64,000 bases of DNA from Paratinospora sagittata (Eukaryota; Streptophyta; Magnoliopsida; Ranunculales; Menispermaceae): the NCBI GenBank assembly GCA_035771175.1, contig CM069599.1, forward strand, positions 34,629,562-34,693,561. Direction: 5' to 3'. Positions 11,965-23,994 of the stretch are shown here, in pieces. The position numbers were made by a program, and so were the translations under genes. Positions within the stretch are counted from its first letter, which is position 1, and each line of letters starts with the position of its first letter. The notes beneath the pieces are model-generated. The model ran no database searches, had not been told where the DNA came from, and saw only the letters and a list, made by a program, of their open reading frames with translations.

Positions 11965-14704
11965 CTAGGATTGCTCGGCCGGTGGATCTTGACCATTGGC
12001 TGGTTGATTTTGATGATCAGATTTATCCTTCCATACTACCCAGCTCTTCTTCTTTAACATCTCCTCAACCTCCTCGAACGAAAGTCCCTTGGTCTCGGGC
12101 ACGAAAATTGCGATAAATATCAGCGCAACTATAGACACACTTGCAAAGATAAAGAACGTCCAAGAGGAGCCAACGGACTTGGTTAAACTTAAAAATGATT
12201 GGCTCACAATGAGATTTGCGGTCCAGTTAGCCATTGCAGCCATTCCTCCACAAATTCCTCTATGCCTCAATGGATAAATCTCTGAGTTCACGATCCAAGG
12301 TATTGTTCCCATTCCAGGCGCGTAGGATATGATATAAGCAGCTAAAAATATCAATGCAAGCCACCCGACATTGCTTGGACATCCTTCAGTGTACCATTGA
12401 CGATTAGCAACATGACATGCATACTTTGAACTCGTTGTTGCATCCAAACATGCTCCTGGTTTTAGCTGTGGTCATAAAATTTCACACAATAGTAAAAGAC
12501 AAATTATTAGTACCATAGCTAAAGATAGAGAGTTATTATCTTATGTTAAACTTTAAAATGATCTACAAAATTGTGAACATACCGTGTTTCCTTGGTTCGC
12601 GCAGAAGCCACAATCCGGTGACACAGCCAAGCAAGATGTACAACTCCATTTAGAAGAGTTTGGTGCAGTCATATAAGTTGGGCAAGTGTTGTTTCCAAAA
12701 TGGATGGTATCCATTTGATTTACTTTTGGAGCTCGAGTTGCTGCAACATCAAATACAGCAAATAGCGAATAAAGGCAAACTATGATTCCAACCATACTGA
12801 TGAGAAGCAATTTCCTTCTTCCATACTTGTCCACAAAGCCCATGCTTATAATAGTTCCAATGGCATTGAGGCCGGAAGTGATGAGAGAAAGTGCCATGGC
12901 AGTGCTGTTGGAAGCAAATCCTGCTAATTGTACTATAGTAGGACTATAGTACATAACTGTGTTAATACCAACAAATTGTTGAGCGACTTGGCAACCGATC
13001 CCAGCAACAAGGGCTCTTCGAACAATGGAATTGCTCCAAGCACTCTTTGCTCTAGCAAAGACATTACCGGCACCGATGGAACCTTCCTCGGCTATTTCTT
13101 CTTCAATGGATAATCTTAAGGCTTCCTCTTCTTTCTCAACTTCATCAGCAGGGTATATTTTCTTCAATATTTCCCTAGCTTCATCTTTCCTGCCCTGTAA
13201 TAACAAAGTTGAAATCAATGTACATGAATATCAGAAATGAGCAATTGGAAGTTTTTAGTGGTTTTAAGGAGCAAGTTTTTAATCTTTGCCTACTTGGATA
13301 GGGAGAAAGCTAAAAATTTGTTAAGTCCAATCCTTATATGCAAGGTGATAGTAACATTATATGTTGTGGACAATATATGAAGTAACAGATACAAACCTTT
13401 CTATAGAGCCACCTTGGAGACTCTGGAAGGAACCATAGCAATATAAACTGCACAAGGGCTGGGACACCCGCTATCCCAAGCATCCAACGCCAGGTTCCAG
13501 GTGCCTACACCAAAATTAGAAATTCGGGTTACGATTTAAGGTCAGTTAGATATATAATGATACTATATATTTTTGATAGCTATATATATTTTACCTTTGT
13601 GAAAGCCAAATTGATACAGTAGGCCAAGAACTGTCCTCCAGTGATCAACAAGCCATTTGCACCAACAAGGGCACCTCGGATTCTACCCGGAGAAGCTTCA
13701 GATATATAAAGAGGCGAAGTCATGGACGCCATCCCAACCCCTATTCCAACAAAAATTCTTCCGACAATAATTAGCACTGGTGTTGGAGCAACAGCCATGA
13801 CAATTGCACCAATGAAGAACATGATATCAGCAACCAAAATCGATTTTTTTCGTCCGAATCTATCATTCATCCATCCTCCAATTGCAGCACCAACTATAGC
13901 TCCTGCCACAGCCATGCTAACAATGGTTTCCTGCCAATTAAGACATCAAAGGGAATTTAGTCCACAAATGAAAGGATTTGTTTGATTCAAATTTCCACAA
14001 TAAAGTTGAGGTTTTGGAGTGTTAAATATCATTACTGACTCGAAACTTCTAACCAATTTTTCGAACTTTTAGAAGTGTTTAGTCTATGATGACCTCTAAT
14101 GTTGAGAGGATGATTGCAAATAATTCAAGAGAAGCTTACTTGTAGGGCAGTGCTCTTTTGAACAGAATCGAACTCATCTCGAATGTAAAGGAGGGCACCG
14201 GAAATAACTCCTACAAGCAAGTTAACCTTTTCGTTAATCATAGTTTCATCCATAAACGTTTTTGTGAACATACACATAAATTATTTGTAAGCATAGAAAC
14301 ATGATATTGTTCTTAAGCAAGCAAATCTAAATAAACCTAACAATAAAACAGTATAGTTTTTTTCTTAGTCTATGATCAACATTGCTTGAAATAGATGGAA
14401 ATAAAGACATCTCAAAGAAGCAAAACTATGTGTAACCGAGAGAATAAAGTTTTAACGACAGATCAAACAATCTATTAACATGAATGGGAAACTAATTAAA
14501 ATTAAAGGAAATCATCTATACTAACAGAAAGTTTATGGACATGAAAGTATGGATATGTTTTGTACCAGTGTCATAGCCAAAAAGGAGCCCTCCGATGCCA
14601 GCAGAAAACGCGAGTCGCAGTATATAAGGTCGTGTCCATGACATGCGAATGCAATCTGCGAACTCCGATCTACTGGTTTTCTGAATTGCACCACCCTCCA
14701 CCAT
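11965..14704 (-). CDS. INT2: Inositol transporter, INT2-type (copy B)
   Basis: Six coding exons: 14704-14566, 14210-14140, 13930-13595, 13504-13397, 13194-12583 and 12465-11965, giving 588 aa. Exons 2-5 have exactly the lengths of copy A (71, 336, 108 and 612 bp). Exon 1 has one extra codon and exon 6 seven extra, so this is a tandem duplication of a whole gene. MFS motifs are intact: [50 protein letters not shown] and [15 protein letters not shown]. So is the PSI-like cysteine loop ([16 protein letters not shown]). Predicted role is H+-coupled inositol import at the plasma membrane. The C-terminal tail (ending PPAEQS) differs from copy A, which fits sub-functionalisation but does not show it. 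Both copies look functional. Confidence 0.93.
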
Positions 14705-14730
14705 TTTTGACTAAATCTTATGAGATAAAT
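14705..14730 (-). other. 5' leader exon 2 of INT2 copy B (inferred)
   Basis: A strong acceptor (poly-T then GATACAG|ATTTATC on the minus strand) lies 26 bases upstream of the ATG. It pairs with the donor at 15701 (AAGAG|GTAAGAAA), giving a 971-bp leader intron. Confidence 0.5.
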
Positions 14731-15701
14731 CTGTATCAAAAAAATATGAGCCCAATAAGCAAGCAAGATAAGAAAGCTAAGTACAAATTTACAGTATATG
14801 TTATGAGCTTAATTAGTATAGCAACGTTGTTATATGGATTATATTTGGAAATCTAGAAGGCAAATGAAAAGGCATGAGAGATGGTTAGATGAAGCATGGT
14901 GACAGTAAAGGAATTATTTACAGGACAAACATAAATAAGAGAATCAAAATGTAGGCAGGCATTGTTTGTAGGAGAAAGGATTAGGCTGCGTAAGATTGAG
15001 AAATATATTTTAAAAAATGGGATGCTTTTTCAGTTTTTATTAAAGAAACCCGAGATTTTGCTCAATCAAATACGTATCCTCTGTTTTTCTTTTTTTTTTT
15101 AAATGAGAAAACATAATTTAAATCCGATGCCAAACGTCGCCTTAATTTCCATCAAGAAATTATTTTTCCTCAAAAAATTAATTCTTTAAGCAACTTCCAA
15201 ATAAGTACAAGAAAAACATTAGGTGACCATTAGTTAGTGGCACCATAAATTTCATAAAATTCAAGATAGTTCTTAAAATAAGTAATAAGTTTTTTTTTTA
15301 AAAGAAGTAATACATGATCAAAACTTATTTCACATAATAGAAATAGGGTGGTTTGGTGGACAAAGCTCCTGTTCATATGGGTCTTAGAAAAGTGTAGGAC
15401 CATCGAAAAAATATAAAAAATTGAGAAATAAATTGAGAAAGGGTATCATGATCTTAAAGACGTTTTTTTTTTTTTGATGACATGATCTTAAAGACTTAAA
15501 CAAACCCAAAAAACTTCTCTAAAGCTGCATGCACTTGCAGTATTTTCACATTGACAGCTTGCTTACTTAATGCAGTGGTGGAACTCTCAACTTAAACCAA
15601 ACTTGTTCTTCTTCTTTGAAAATCACGAAACCCTTATATATAAATTAATACAAATTTGAACAATGGAAGTAAGAAAAAAAAAAAAAAACTAGATTTCTTA
15701 C

Positions 15702-15813
15702 CTCTTAATTGCTCCTGAACTCCACTAGTAGCTAGGTCTTCTTTTCTCTCTGTTTCTGTTTCTTTTTCGTTAATTTTGATGGTTTGATTATGAAATACCA
15801 AATATATAATAAT
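15702..15813 (-). promoter_or_regulatory. Core promoter and first leader exon of INT2 copy B (inferred)
   Basis: The minus strand carries a TATA-like ATTATATATTTGG at about 15801-15813. A purine-rich leader follows (AAAGAAACAGAAACAGAGAG), then the donor AATTAAGAG|GTAAGAAA with exon end 15702. The promoter lies inside the left arm of a long inverted repeat. Confidence 0.45.
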
Positions 15814-15988
15814 GTACCGGATAAGCTCCGTTTGTCTAAAAGTGGGAGAGAAGATTGAGTTTTAAATAAACTCGAATTCTTGAGAATTCGAGTTTATTTT
15901 AACTTTTCTCCCACTTTTACCGTCGGAACCAGAGCTTATCCGATACATAGTGGTATCTTATAATCAAACCATCAAAATTCATAAAAAA
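15762..15988. repeat. Long imperfect inverted repeat (about 110-bp arms, almost no loop)
   Basis: The left arm (about 15762-15890) and right arm (about 15890-15988) are reverse complements over nearly their whole length, and the centre is GAATTCTTGAGAATTC. Shared blocks from outside in are ATTTTGATGGTTTGATTAT, ATACCA, CGGATAAGCTC, AAAAGTGGGAGA and AAATAAACTCGAATTCT. The left arm has extra bases at the TATA-like AATATATAATAAT, and the right arm has extra bases in the GTTCCGACGGT part. A transcript through it would form a MIRNA-precursor-like hairpin. It could be a foldback element or an inverted duplication of the INT2-B promoter. Confidence 0.85.
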
Positions 15989-15999
15989 GTTGGATGATG

Positions 16000-18720
16000 C
16001 CACGATTCAGGATCTTCAGGTGAAATTTGAGAAGAGAGCTAGATCTGCACTCGATCTTCACTCCACATAGCGCGAACATTTGGTAGCAGTGGCGTTCATC
16101 ATAGCTCGATCAGCTCGATCTAGATCTTCACTCGATCTTCACTCAATCTCGCTCGATCACTAAAAGGTCGTTGTCTAGTACGCGAGGTATTGGTGTCCTA
16201 GATGATTGGGATTAGTATCTCAATCTCAATCCCGATCTGTTCTCCCTAGAATATTTGAGAAAGATAACAAATTTTCTTTTAACTTTCTTTCCTTATTTTT
16301 TTGTTTCCTTATTTGGTGGTTTCGTTCTTGTTGGTTGGACATGTATATAAAAGTGGAGAATGTGTATGTACAAAGATTAATGAAAAGAGCAAGAGTTAGT
16401 TGTCACCATGAATGTAGACGACAAAAGCCGAACTACGTAAATCATTCTCTGTTCTTTAATGCTTCTCTGCTATGTTTCTTTCTTCATCTTAATTTAATAT
16501 GGTATCAAAACGGGTTTGAGGTAGAAGCCGGATCGCACCAGTTTTTTTTTTGCTTCTGCTAATAGAACTCCTTTCGCCGTATTTGCAGCATCCATTGTTG
16601 CTGTAGAGGTGTTTGGTTGCTTGGTGAAGAACCAGATTGTTATTTGGATCGTATATTCTTGGAGTCACAGGACTTTCTCAACAATGGCCTATTTGTACTC
16701 ATTCACAGGAGCAATCTTCATAGTCTGCATAGCATCTGTCCACTTGCTAAGCATACTAGATTACCTTTTCCTAGTGAAAATAATCGATGTACTGAACCGT
16801 TTAATTTAATACATTGTGATATTTGGCGAGATTTTTCTGTACCATCCCTTTTGGGGGGCCATTACTTTCTTACAATTGTTGATGATGTACTTGGGTTTAT
16901 TTGATGAAACATAAGTCTGAGACTCGATCTTTGTTAATTTTTTTTTTTACAATGGTTAAAACACAATTTCATCGATCCACAACTACGTACTGACAATGGG
17001 CTTGGGTTCTTATCTCTTCACTCATTCTTTAATGAACTAGGGGTCTTCCATCAACGAAGTTGTGTCCATACGCCTCGGCAAAATAGTGTGGTTGAACGCA
17101 AACACCGTCATCTTTTAGAAGTTGCTCGAGCCCTTCTCTTTCAAGCCAACCTCCCTTTAAAATTTTGGGGTGAGAGTGTGCTTACCACTCTATATCTCAT
17201 TAATCGATTATCTACCATTGTCTTATCTGGCCTAGCCCCCCATGAAACACTACTTAACACAAAACCACCTTATAGGCACCTTCAGGTCTTCGGTTGCTTG
17301 TGTTATGCTCATAACTTATCTCCAAGGACGAACAAATTCTTTCCTTTCTGTCATCAAATGTGTGTTTGTAGGATATCCGTTTGGCCAACGTGGGTATCGA
17401 GTTTATGATCTTGAAAAACATGTGATTTTCTGACCTTTCATGAAAATATGTTCTCATTTCGTCCTCTTGTTGCAACACCATCTTCTTCAAAACTTGTTAT
17501 CCCACTACCCATTATTGAACCTATTTTATCTGAGCTTTCATCTACTCCCATTGTTCCTAACAACTCATCATCTCCTACATCTAGCTCACCTATTAATCGT
17601 GTTCCTCGTCAATCTACTCGTCCACATATTCTTCCTCAATATTTTCGTGACTATGACATTTCTCTACCTTCTTCTTCATCCGTTTCTCTTCCATCAAAAT
17701 GTAGCACTGCTCATCCCATTCATCATTTCATTTCTTATTCTTCACTATCTCAACATTTTTCTTTTCTTTCTTCCATTTCTTCTGACTTTGAGCCTCAATC
17801 TTACTTTGAAGCTGTTAAGCATTCCCAATGGCGCGAGGCCATGGCTATTGAGCTCAAAGCATTTGAAAAGAACAATACTTGGTTTTTAATTCCTCTTCCT
17901 CATGGAAAGAAACCTATTGATTGTAAGTGAGTGTACAAAGTCAAGTATCGATCAAATGGTTCTATTTGAATGATACAAAATTCGTTTAGTTGCAAAAGGC
18001 TATACCCAGGGAATTGATTACCATGAAACTTTTGCTCCCGTGGCCAATTTAATTATTGTTCTCTTGGCAGTCCAAGAAATAACAGGTGGTGGCTCGCTCA
18101 AGCACCAAATCCGAATACCGAGCCCTTGCTCAAGTTGTTGCCAAGGTTACTTGGCTTCAATCTTTGCTTTGCGAACTAGCATTTCCTTTATCCTATATTC
18201 CGGTTCTTTGGTGTGATAATATGAGTGCAGGAGCCCTTGCTGCTAATCTGATATTTCATGCTCGCACAAAACGTATTGAGCTTGATGTACATTTTGTTCG
18301 GGACAAAGTGTTGCATGGGGAACTAGAAGTTCGGTCCTTTTGTGTGACCAAATAGCTGACTGCTTGACCAAACTTTTATCACATACTCGTTTTAGTTTTC
18401 TACGAAGCAAACTTGGCGTAGATGAACTACCCGCTCGTTTGAGGGGGATATCAAAGAAGGTCACTAACTCAAACCATTGGTATTGTTCTCCTGTCATACA
18501 TGACCTGGATGAAACTGTTATATGTTGTTATCCCATTAATCAGAGAATGTGTTAGGACGTTGTAACCTCATGTGAAAGCATGTGGGAGGTTAGCTAAGTG
18601 TTCTAGGATTATGACAAGTGTAATGTCATCTAAAGGCTGTAATCACTTCTCACTTCTATAAATAAGAAACATCTCCTCTGTCTCTGATTGAGCAAAGTTT
18701 TACTGTTACATTGGTGTTTT
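16000..18720 (+). mobile_element. Degenerate Ty1/Copia retrotransposon, internally deleted
   Basis: A primer-binding-like TGGTATCAAAACGGGTTT (initiator tRNA-Met type) at about 16500 follows LTR-like sequence with TATATAAAA near 16343. Downstream, in broken frames, lie the integrase start (HCDIW and TIVDDV near 16810-16890), the integrase end (VERKHRHLLEVARALLF at about 17088-17140, then VFGCLCY), the RT entry (WREAMAIELKAFEKNNTW at about 17830-17885, then DYHETFAPVANL), and RNase H (VARSSTKSEYRALAQVVAK from 18086, DVHFVRDKV, then KLGVDELPARLRG). The RT catalytic core between about 18050 and 18085 is missing. A GAGGGGGA polypurine tract (about 18440) precedes the 3' LTR, whose TATA-like CTATAAATAA is near 18655. 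The 5' and 3' LTR-like parts do not obviously match. Outer limits are approximate. Not autonomous. Confidence 0.75.
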
Positions 18721-19627
18721 TTATAAACATACGTTTTTTTTGGCATTTTCTCAAAACATTTATATCTAAATAAAAAATTTTAAAAAAATTTATTTTCAAT
18801 CATAACCGCATGTAGAAAATATTCCATGCTCTTTTTTAATTATTTTGTTTTTGTTTTTACAAAAAGGAAGGCAAACCGTGCGTTATTATTTATTTTTTTT
18901 TGCTTTTATTATGCGATTTGTTTAGTGTAACATTATATTACAATTTAATGATTTAAGTGTTAGTGCTTTATATATTAATTTTTTTTTTACGTTTTACCTA
19001 GGGATGACAAAAAATTTGGTATGGACGGATACAGGTAGAGACAATATCTCATACTAAGGCACATATGACATATCCGTAGTCGTCCCCCACGTATATTTTA
19101 AAAATTGAGTAACTTGATTTTGTCCGTACCTGCATGTTTAAAAAATATATATAATGATAAAATATATATTTTTTAATAAATAAATAGAAATTTCATCCCA
19201 ATAACGGTGAAGAATAAAGAAGAGAAAAAATATACCAAGAAATAAAAGATTCAATAAGATATATGAGTAAAAAAAAATTAATTGAACTAGAACATAGACA
19301 AATTAAAACAAAAATTTATAAAATATACCCTTCCTATTAAATAGGAACTAAGTATCCACTTTTTTGAACTTATGTTCGAACCTGACCCGAATTTTAAAAC
19401 TAACATAAATTTTGGGGCGTGTCCAACCGATTTTTAAATAATCTTGTCTAGATCTGTTTTAAAATGGGCCGAACGAAAGCGGACAAACTGATTCTAGCCC
19501 ATTTTGCTATTTTTAGTTGAAAAAATAAGAGTCCAAAAGAATAGAAAGTCCAATAAAAGGGGAAGTCTTCCCTGTAGTAGAACATTAGATAATAAGTTAT
19601 TATTTACTGTCAAAAGATTGATCGATA
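18721..19627. other. Intergenic AT-rich, no gene
   Basis: No supported coding or RNA gene. The block at about 19000-19500 (GACAAAAAATTTGGTATGGACG..., then ...GGGGCGTGTCCAACC) has the look of an old dispersed repeat end, but I could not define its borders. Confidence 0.3.
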
Positions 19628-19636
19628 GAAGGGAGG

Positions 19637-21008
19637 GGGCCCAATGACATGATTACCCTTTAAAAAAAAAAAAATTTCACAAATGCCATTCACATACAAA
19701 TAATGACTCATTTTCCATATTTTACTGTTCATTGCACAGTCAGCACACCAAACAAGCGCCACGTCGACACAGAGGTGACATTTTTTTTAAGTGAAGGGAA
19801 TGCGTCTTTTGAAAAGACGCCTTCCCTTCAAATTTTTTTTTTTTACAAATAGAAGGGAAGACGTCTTTTCAAAAGACACCTTCCCTTCAAAATTTTTTTT
19901 TTTACAAGTAGAAGGGAAGGCGTCTTTTGAAAAATACGCCTTCCCTTCTACTTTTTTTTTTAATACTAAGTTACTTGTTCTTTGCATTTGCTTCCACAGA
20001 ACTGCTCGAAAGTTCATTTCTATAAAATTAAACAGACTGATTTTACACTTCAAAGCTCTATATAATACATAAGATCCAATGGGAAACTGAGAATTGGGGG
20101 TGATACTGATTCAAAGAAAGAAAAAAGAAAGAAAAGGACAAAAAAAAGAAGTGGAAGCAAACTTGGAATAGTTAAACCTGTCATTTGCAGGTTTCGTTTT
20201 TTTTTTTTTTTTTTCTTAGTGATTATTTGATTCACTGAGGGAAAGAACAGTAAATTTTGTTCATAATTAGTTGTCTGTTGATGGTAATGCATTCAACAAA
20301 GTTGTATGGCATCAAAGAAACTAACCGCAACCCATATGAAAAAGAAAGATAACAGAGAACTACTCTACCTACCTCTGTTGCTTTCTTCTCCGGTGCTTCA
20401 TTGCTGCTGACAAAGAAAACCTCAAAACCAATTCCCAAAATCTGATTTATAACTCAAACTACTAAATGAAATTTCCAAGCTTCCAACTCAGAAAAATAAT
20501 AATAACAAGAAAAAATCATAGAATAGTCTGCGAAGAACAAATTCTAAAGAACGAAAGCTAAGTGGATCAACGCCACGCCATTTTTGTGACGATGAAGACG
20601 GATGGAACGCCTGCAAAAATTTTTTTTTAAATCAAGTGTAAAAAAAAAAAAAATTTGAGAAAAGACGCCTTCCCTTGCACTTGTAAAAAAAAAATTTGTG
20701 AAGGGAAGACGTCTTTTCAAAAGACGCCTTCCCTTCACGTTAAAAAAAAAAAATTTGAAGGGAAGGCGTCTTTTCAAAAGACGCCTTCCCTTGCACTTGT
20801 AAAAAAAGAAATTTGTGAAGGGAAGGCGTCTTTTGAAAAGACGCCTTCCCTTCACTTAAAAAAAAATGCCACATCCGCGCTGACGTGGCGCTTGTTTGGC
20901 GTGCTGACTGTGTAATGAACAATAAAGTATGGCAAATAGATCATTATTTATATGTGGATGGCATTTGTGAAATTTTTTTTTTTTGAATGGTAATCATGTC
21001 ATTAGGCG
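19637..21008. mobile_element. Mutator-like element (MULE-1) with palindrome-bearing long TIRs
   Basis: The 1,372-bp element has long terminal inverted repeats, about 19637-19960 and 20640-21008. Both ends read inward AATGACATGATTACC, poly-A, TTTCACAAATGCCAT, then ACAGTCAGCAC and GCGCCACGTC. It is flanked by GAAGGGAGG at 19628-19636 and at 21009-21017, a 9-bp target-site duplication typical of Mutator. The inner part of each TIR carries about three 35-40-bp palindromes built on AAGGGAAGGCGTCTTTT and its complement, separated by A/T runs. No transposase is encoded, so it is non-autonomous. The interior (about 19970-20640) includes, on the minus strand, an exon-like frame (SSNEAPEKKATE, donor CAGAG|GTAGGT near 20371), possibly captured gene sequence. 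Confidence 0.85.
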
Positions 21009-21017
21009 GAAGGGAGG

Positions 21018-21661
21018 GACACATAGGATGTAGATTCGAACACCTTCAAAGAGAGAGAATTATCTATATTAATATTTTTAAAACTTATTTATTAGAGAAT
21101 TACTAGCATTTCATTTTTTCAAAATACGAGAAAAGATAAAAGGACAGAAGGCAAACACATTAAAAGTAGTACTCCATGTCGGGTGCTTCTCTTCCCACAC
21201 ACCCACCCAAGAGTCAATTTCACCAGGCATATGACTGAACTAAAACATTGACGTTCAACCAAGCTGGGCCAAACCTCAAGGTTGATGTTCAACCAGGCTT
21301 GGCCGAGCATGCATCAACGTTGATGTTCAGCGAAGATTAGCCGAACTTCAATGGAAGAAACTAGGAATGGGCCTAACCAAATTATTACGAGGAAGTCCGG
21401 AAATGGGACAAGTTTACTAATTCATGTTCTACCAAATTAAAGTTTATTTATATTTGATTGATTAGGAACGAGTTACTCTTTTTTTTTTTAACTTAATTAA
21501 CAATTCACTTTTAGAGATCTTTAGTCTTTCTTGGCTGAATTTTTAAGTTGAGATTCCGCAAAGCTTCATTGCACCTTAATCTAACAGTTTAGCCAAACTT
21601 GGTTGAGCATTAACATTGAGGTTCATTCAGGCTTGACTGATCCTCAATGTTTAGGTTTAGC
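21018..21661. repeat. Imperfect short repeats around a GTTCAACCAGGCTTGGCCGA motif
   Basis: Between about 21230 and 21660 related strings recur: TTCAACCAAGCTGGGCC, TTCAACCAGGCTTGGCC, TTCAGCGAAGATTAGCC and TTCATTCAGGCTTGACTG, each near TTGATGTT or CAACGTT. The family continues on the far side of the hAT-like element (AATGTTAGGCTTGGCCATCC at about 24468), so the element inserted into this older repeat. Non-coding. Confidence 0.45.
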
Positions 21662-23963
21662 TAAGGGTGTACATAAATTGGGTTGGGTCAGTTTAAGGTC
21701 AAAAATTTAACTCAACTTAAACAATTCGGATTGTTAAATTTGAAACCCAACCCAACCCAATCTATCCTCTAACTCAAATAGTTCGAGTTCGATTTCGGTT
21801 GGGTTGGTAGATCGAGTTGGACTTGGTACTTAATTTTAATAACTTCGAACAATAATTTACAAAATAATTGCTACAAAGCAAATTATGACAACACTTTTCT
21901 TTTATCCAATATTTACAGTATGTTATTACAATGGCTTAGATTGGTGATTATAAAACTCATGCTCATGATGATGATCAAATTCTCTTGTTGGTTTATATCT
22001 TTCAAACTTGATGTGGACATAACTTGTTACATGTGTTTACTTTTATATTGCTAATAAATGTCAATGGTTAAATACTAAAAATTCTTATCGAACAGTTGAA
22101 AAAACACATATAAGAACGGATAAGGTAGAATAATTAAAAAATACAAGTACATAATCAAGTCAAAAAATACACAAAAAAGATTTAAAAAAATTAATTTTAA
22201 ATTATTATGATTGTTAAGTTCTGCATTAGTAAGCTTTTTTTTAAAAAAAAATTACTAAAGCTTTAAATCATAAATATGTAATTGTAAAACTTATGACTTT
22301 GAGACTAATATTAGGATTCGGTTTAGGTCGGTGTCACGACGCCCTTGACGTAGGCTGACGTCATGACCGGCACAGTGTACTATACACTGTACATACACAT
22401 ATACAGTATACAATACACTGTCAGCCTTCACGTAGTCTCACAATAATACCCAAAAGTTACAGTAATTTTTTTTTTATATACTACAAATTAAATTCAATAT
22501 AGATCTCTATAATCATTTCATTCATTCCACAAATTAAAGTCTCACCTAATAAATATCTATGATCATCTCATTTCGTTAGATAATATTACCATACAACCCA
22601 TCTAGGTGATATTACATATATATCTTGTGTGATAATTATACATATCAAAATAACAAAAATAATCTATCTCCTCCAAGCATACGTACACGTACCAGACGAA
22701 GGTTCACGTGATTATCACTCACGGATTTTTCCTTTTCCCTTCGACTCAATACATGAAATATTGGAGGAAATGGGGTGAGCAAACAACAGCTCGGTGAATA
22801 TAGTTCTTGAGATGACAATTATATACATTTAGAGAAATATGACATTTAAAATCATTTCAAATACTTATTCAACACATGCATCATTCAACGAATATATTGT
22901 ACATGTCAACATCATAAATTTCATGGGTTTTCAATAACATAATGCACAATCTCCCTCCTCCACAAGGCAAGAGAGCGAGTCTAACCCTTGTATGGCCGTA
23001 TAAGGTAGACACAGCTTCTCATCACCCAATTCACAGTCATTTCAAGGATCGCAACCCTTGTTAGGACAGACCTTACTGACAATGAGGACTCGCAAAACCT
23101 CATCCGGGTCTAAGTCCTAACGAAATGACAATGAGGATTCGCAAAACCTCATCATTACAAACTCCAATTGCTAAAATCAGTTTGCATGATTCATAAAACT
23201 CAATGTATACATAAATATAACATGCATACAATCAAACATTTTATACGCATAGAATGTCATACAAGAACCAAATCAAGGAAACTATACTCACTGTGGTTAC
23301 AAGGGTTTTCTAAGCCAACCTCTAAAATCGAGCAACAATAAACGTCATTGCTTCCTCAAAAGCGTTTATCCATGCCCTTAAGCTCTCAATTTAAACACTG
23401 AAATTACCCATAGAGTATCATGAGAATCATCATTTACTATATCGGTAGCTACTAAAATATTAAATCACTGTTTACACTACTATTCACTATTCACTATTCA
23501 TCCGAAAGATGTAAATTGTATTAAAATTGTCAAATGGTTTCCAAAACTCATGAAATTGAATCTAACCACATATTCGGGGTCCCGACAGTCCAGGGAATAT
23601 TTTTCTACCTTTCTAGCAGATTTTCTATTTACGTTGGGTCAAAACCCCAATTTGTCAAAACGCCGCAAAACGACTCTCATAGCTAAAATTAGTCCACTAG
23701 AATCGTTACTTCTAGCTTAGATAGTAATTTCACGAAGAAATAGAGTAGAAATCGCTTACCACAAGTACCAATTTTGCACGAATATCGCGTTCTCCCTATT
23801 TTTTCCTTTCTTTCTTCTCCGTCGTTCTCTCGTGCGTCTCTCTGTTCTTCTCTTTCCCTTCCATCAACTTCTTTCTCTTCCTTTCTATTTCATTTTATTT
23901 TTATTTTTATTTTATTTTTTTTATTCTAGTTGTCACAGGTTGGAAGCAACTAGGAAGATTTTT

Positions 23964-23994
<31 letters not shown>

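Noticed and set aside
17254..18497. Open frames antisense to the Copia region and a Leu/Ser-rich frame at 17440-17889
   Set aside because: They are shadows of, or frameshifts in, the degenerate polyprotein.
19792..20853. Regularly spaced palindromic units reminiscent of a CRISPR array
   Set aside because: Spacers are only A/T runs, the units sit inside transposon TIRs, and the genome is a plant nucleus.
19787..20922. Several reading frames with repeated KGRRLFKRRLPF-like peptides
   Set aside because: They are translations of the TIR palindromes and A/T runs; the same string reads on both strands and has no start, promoter or splice context.
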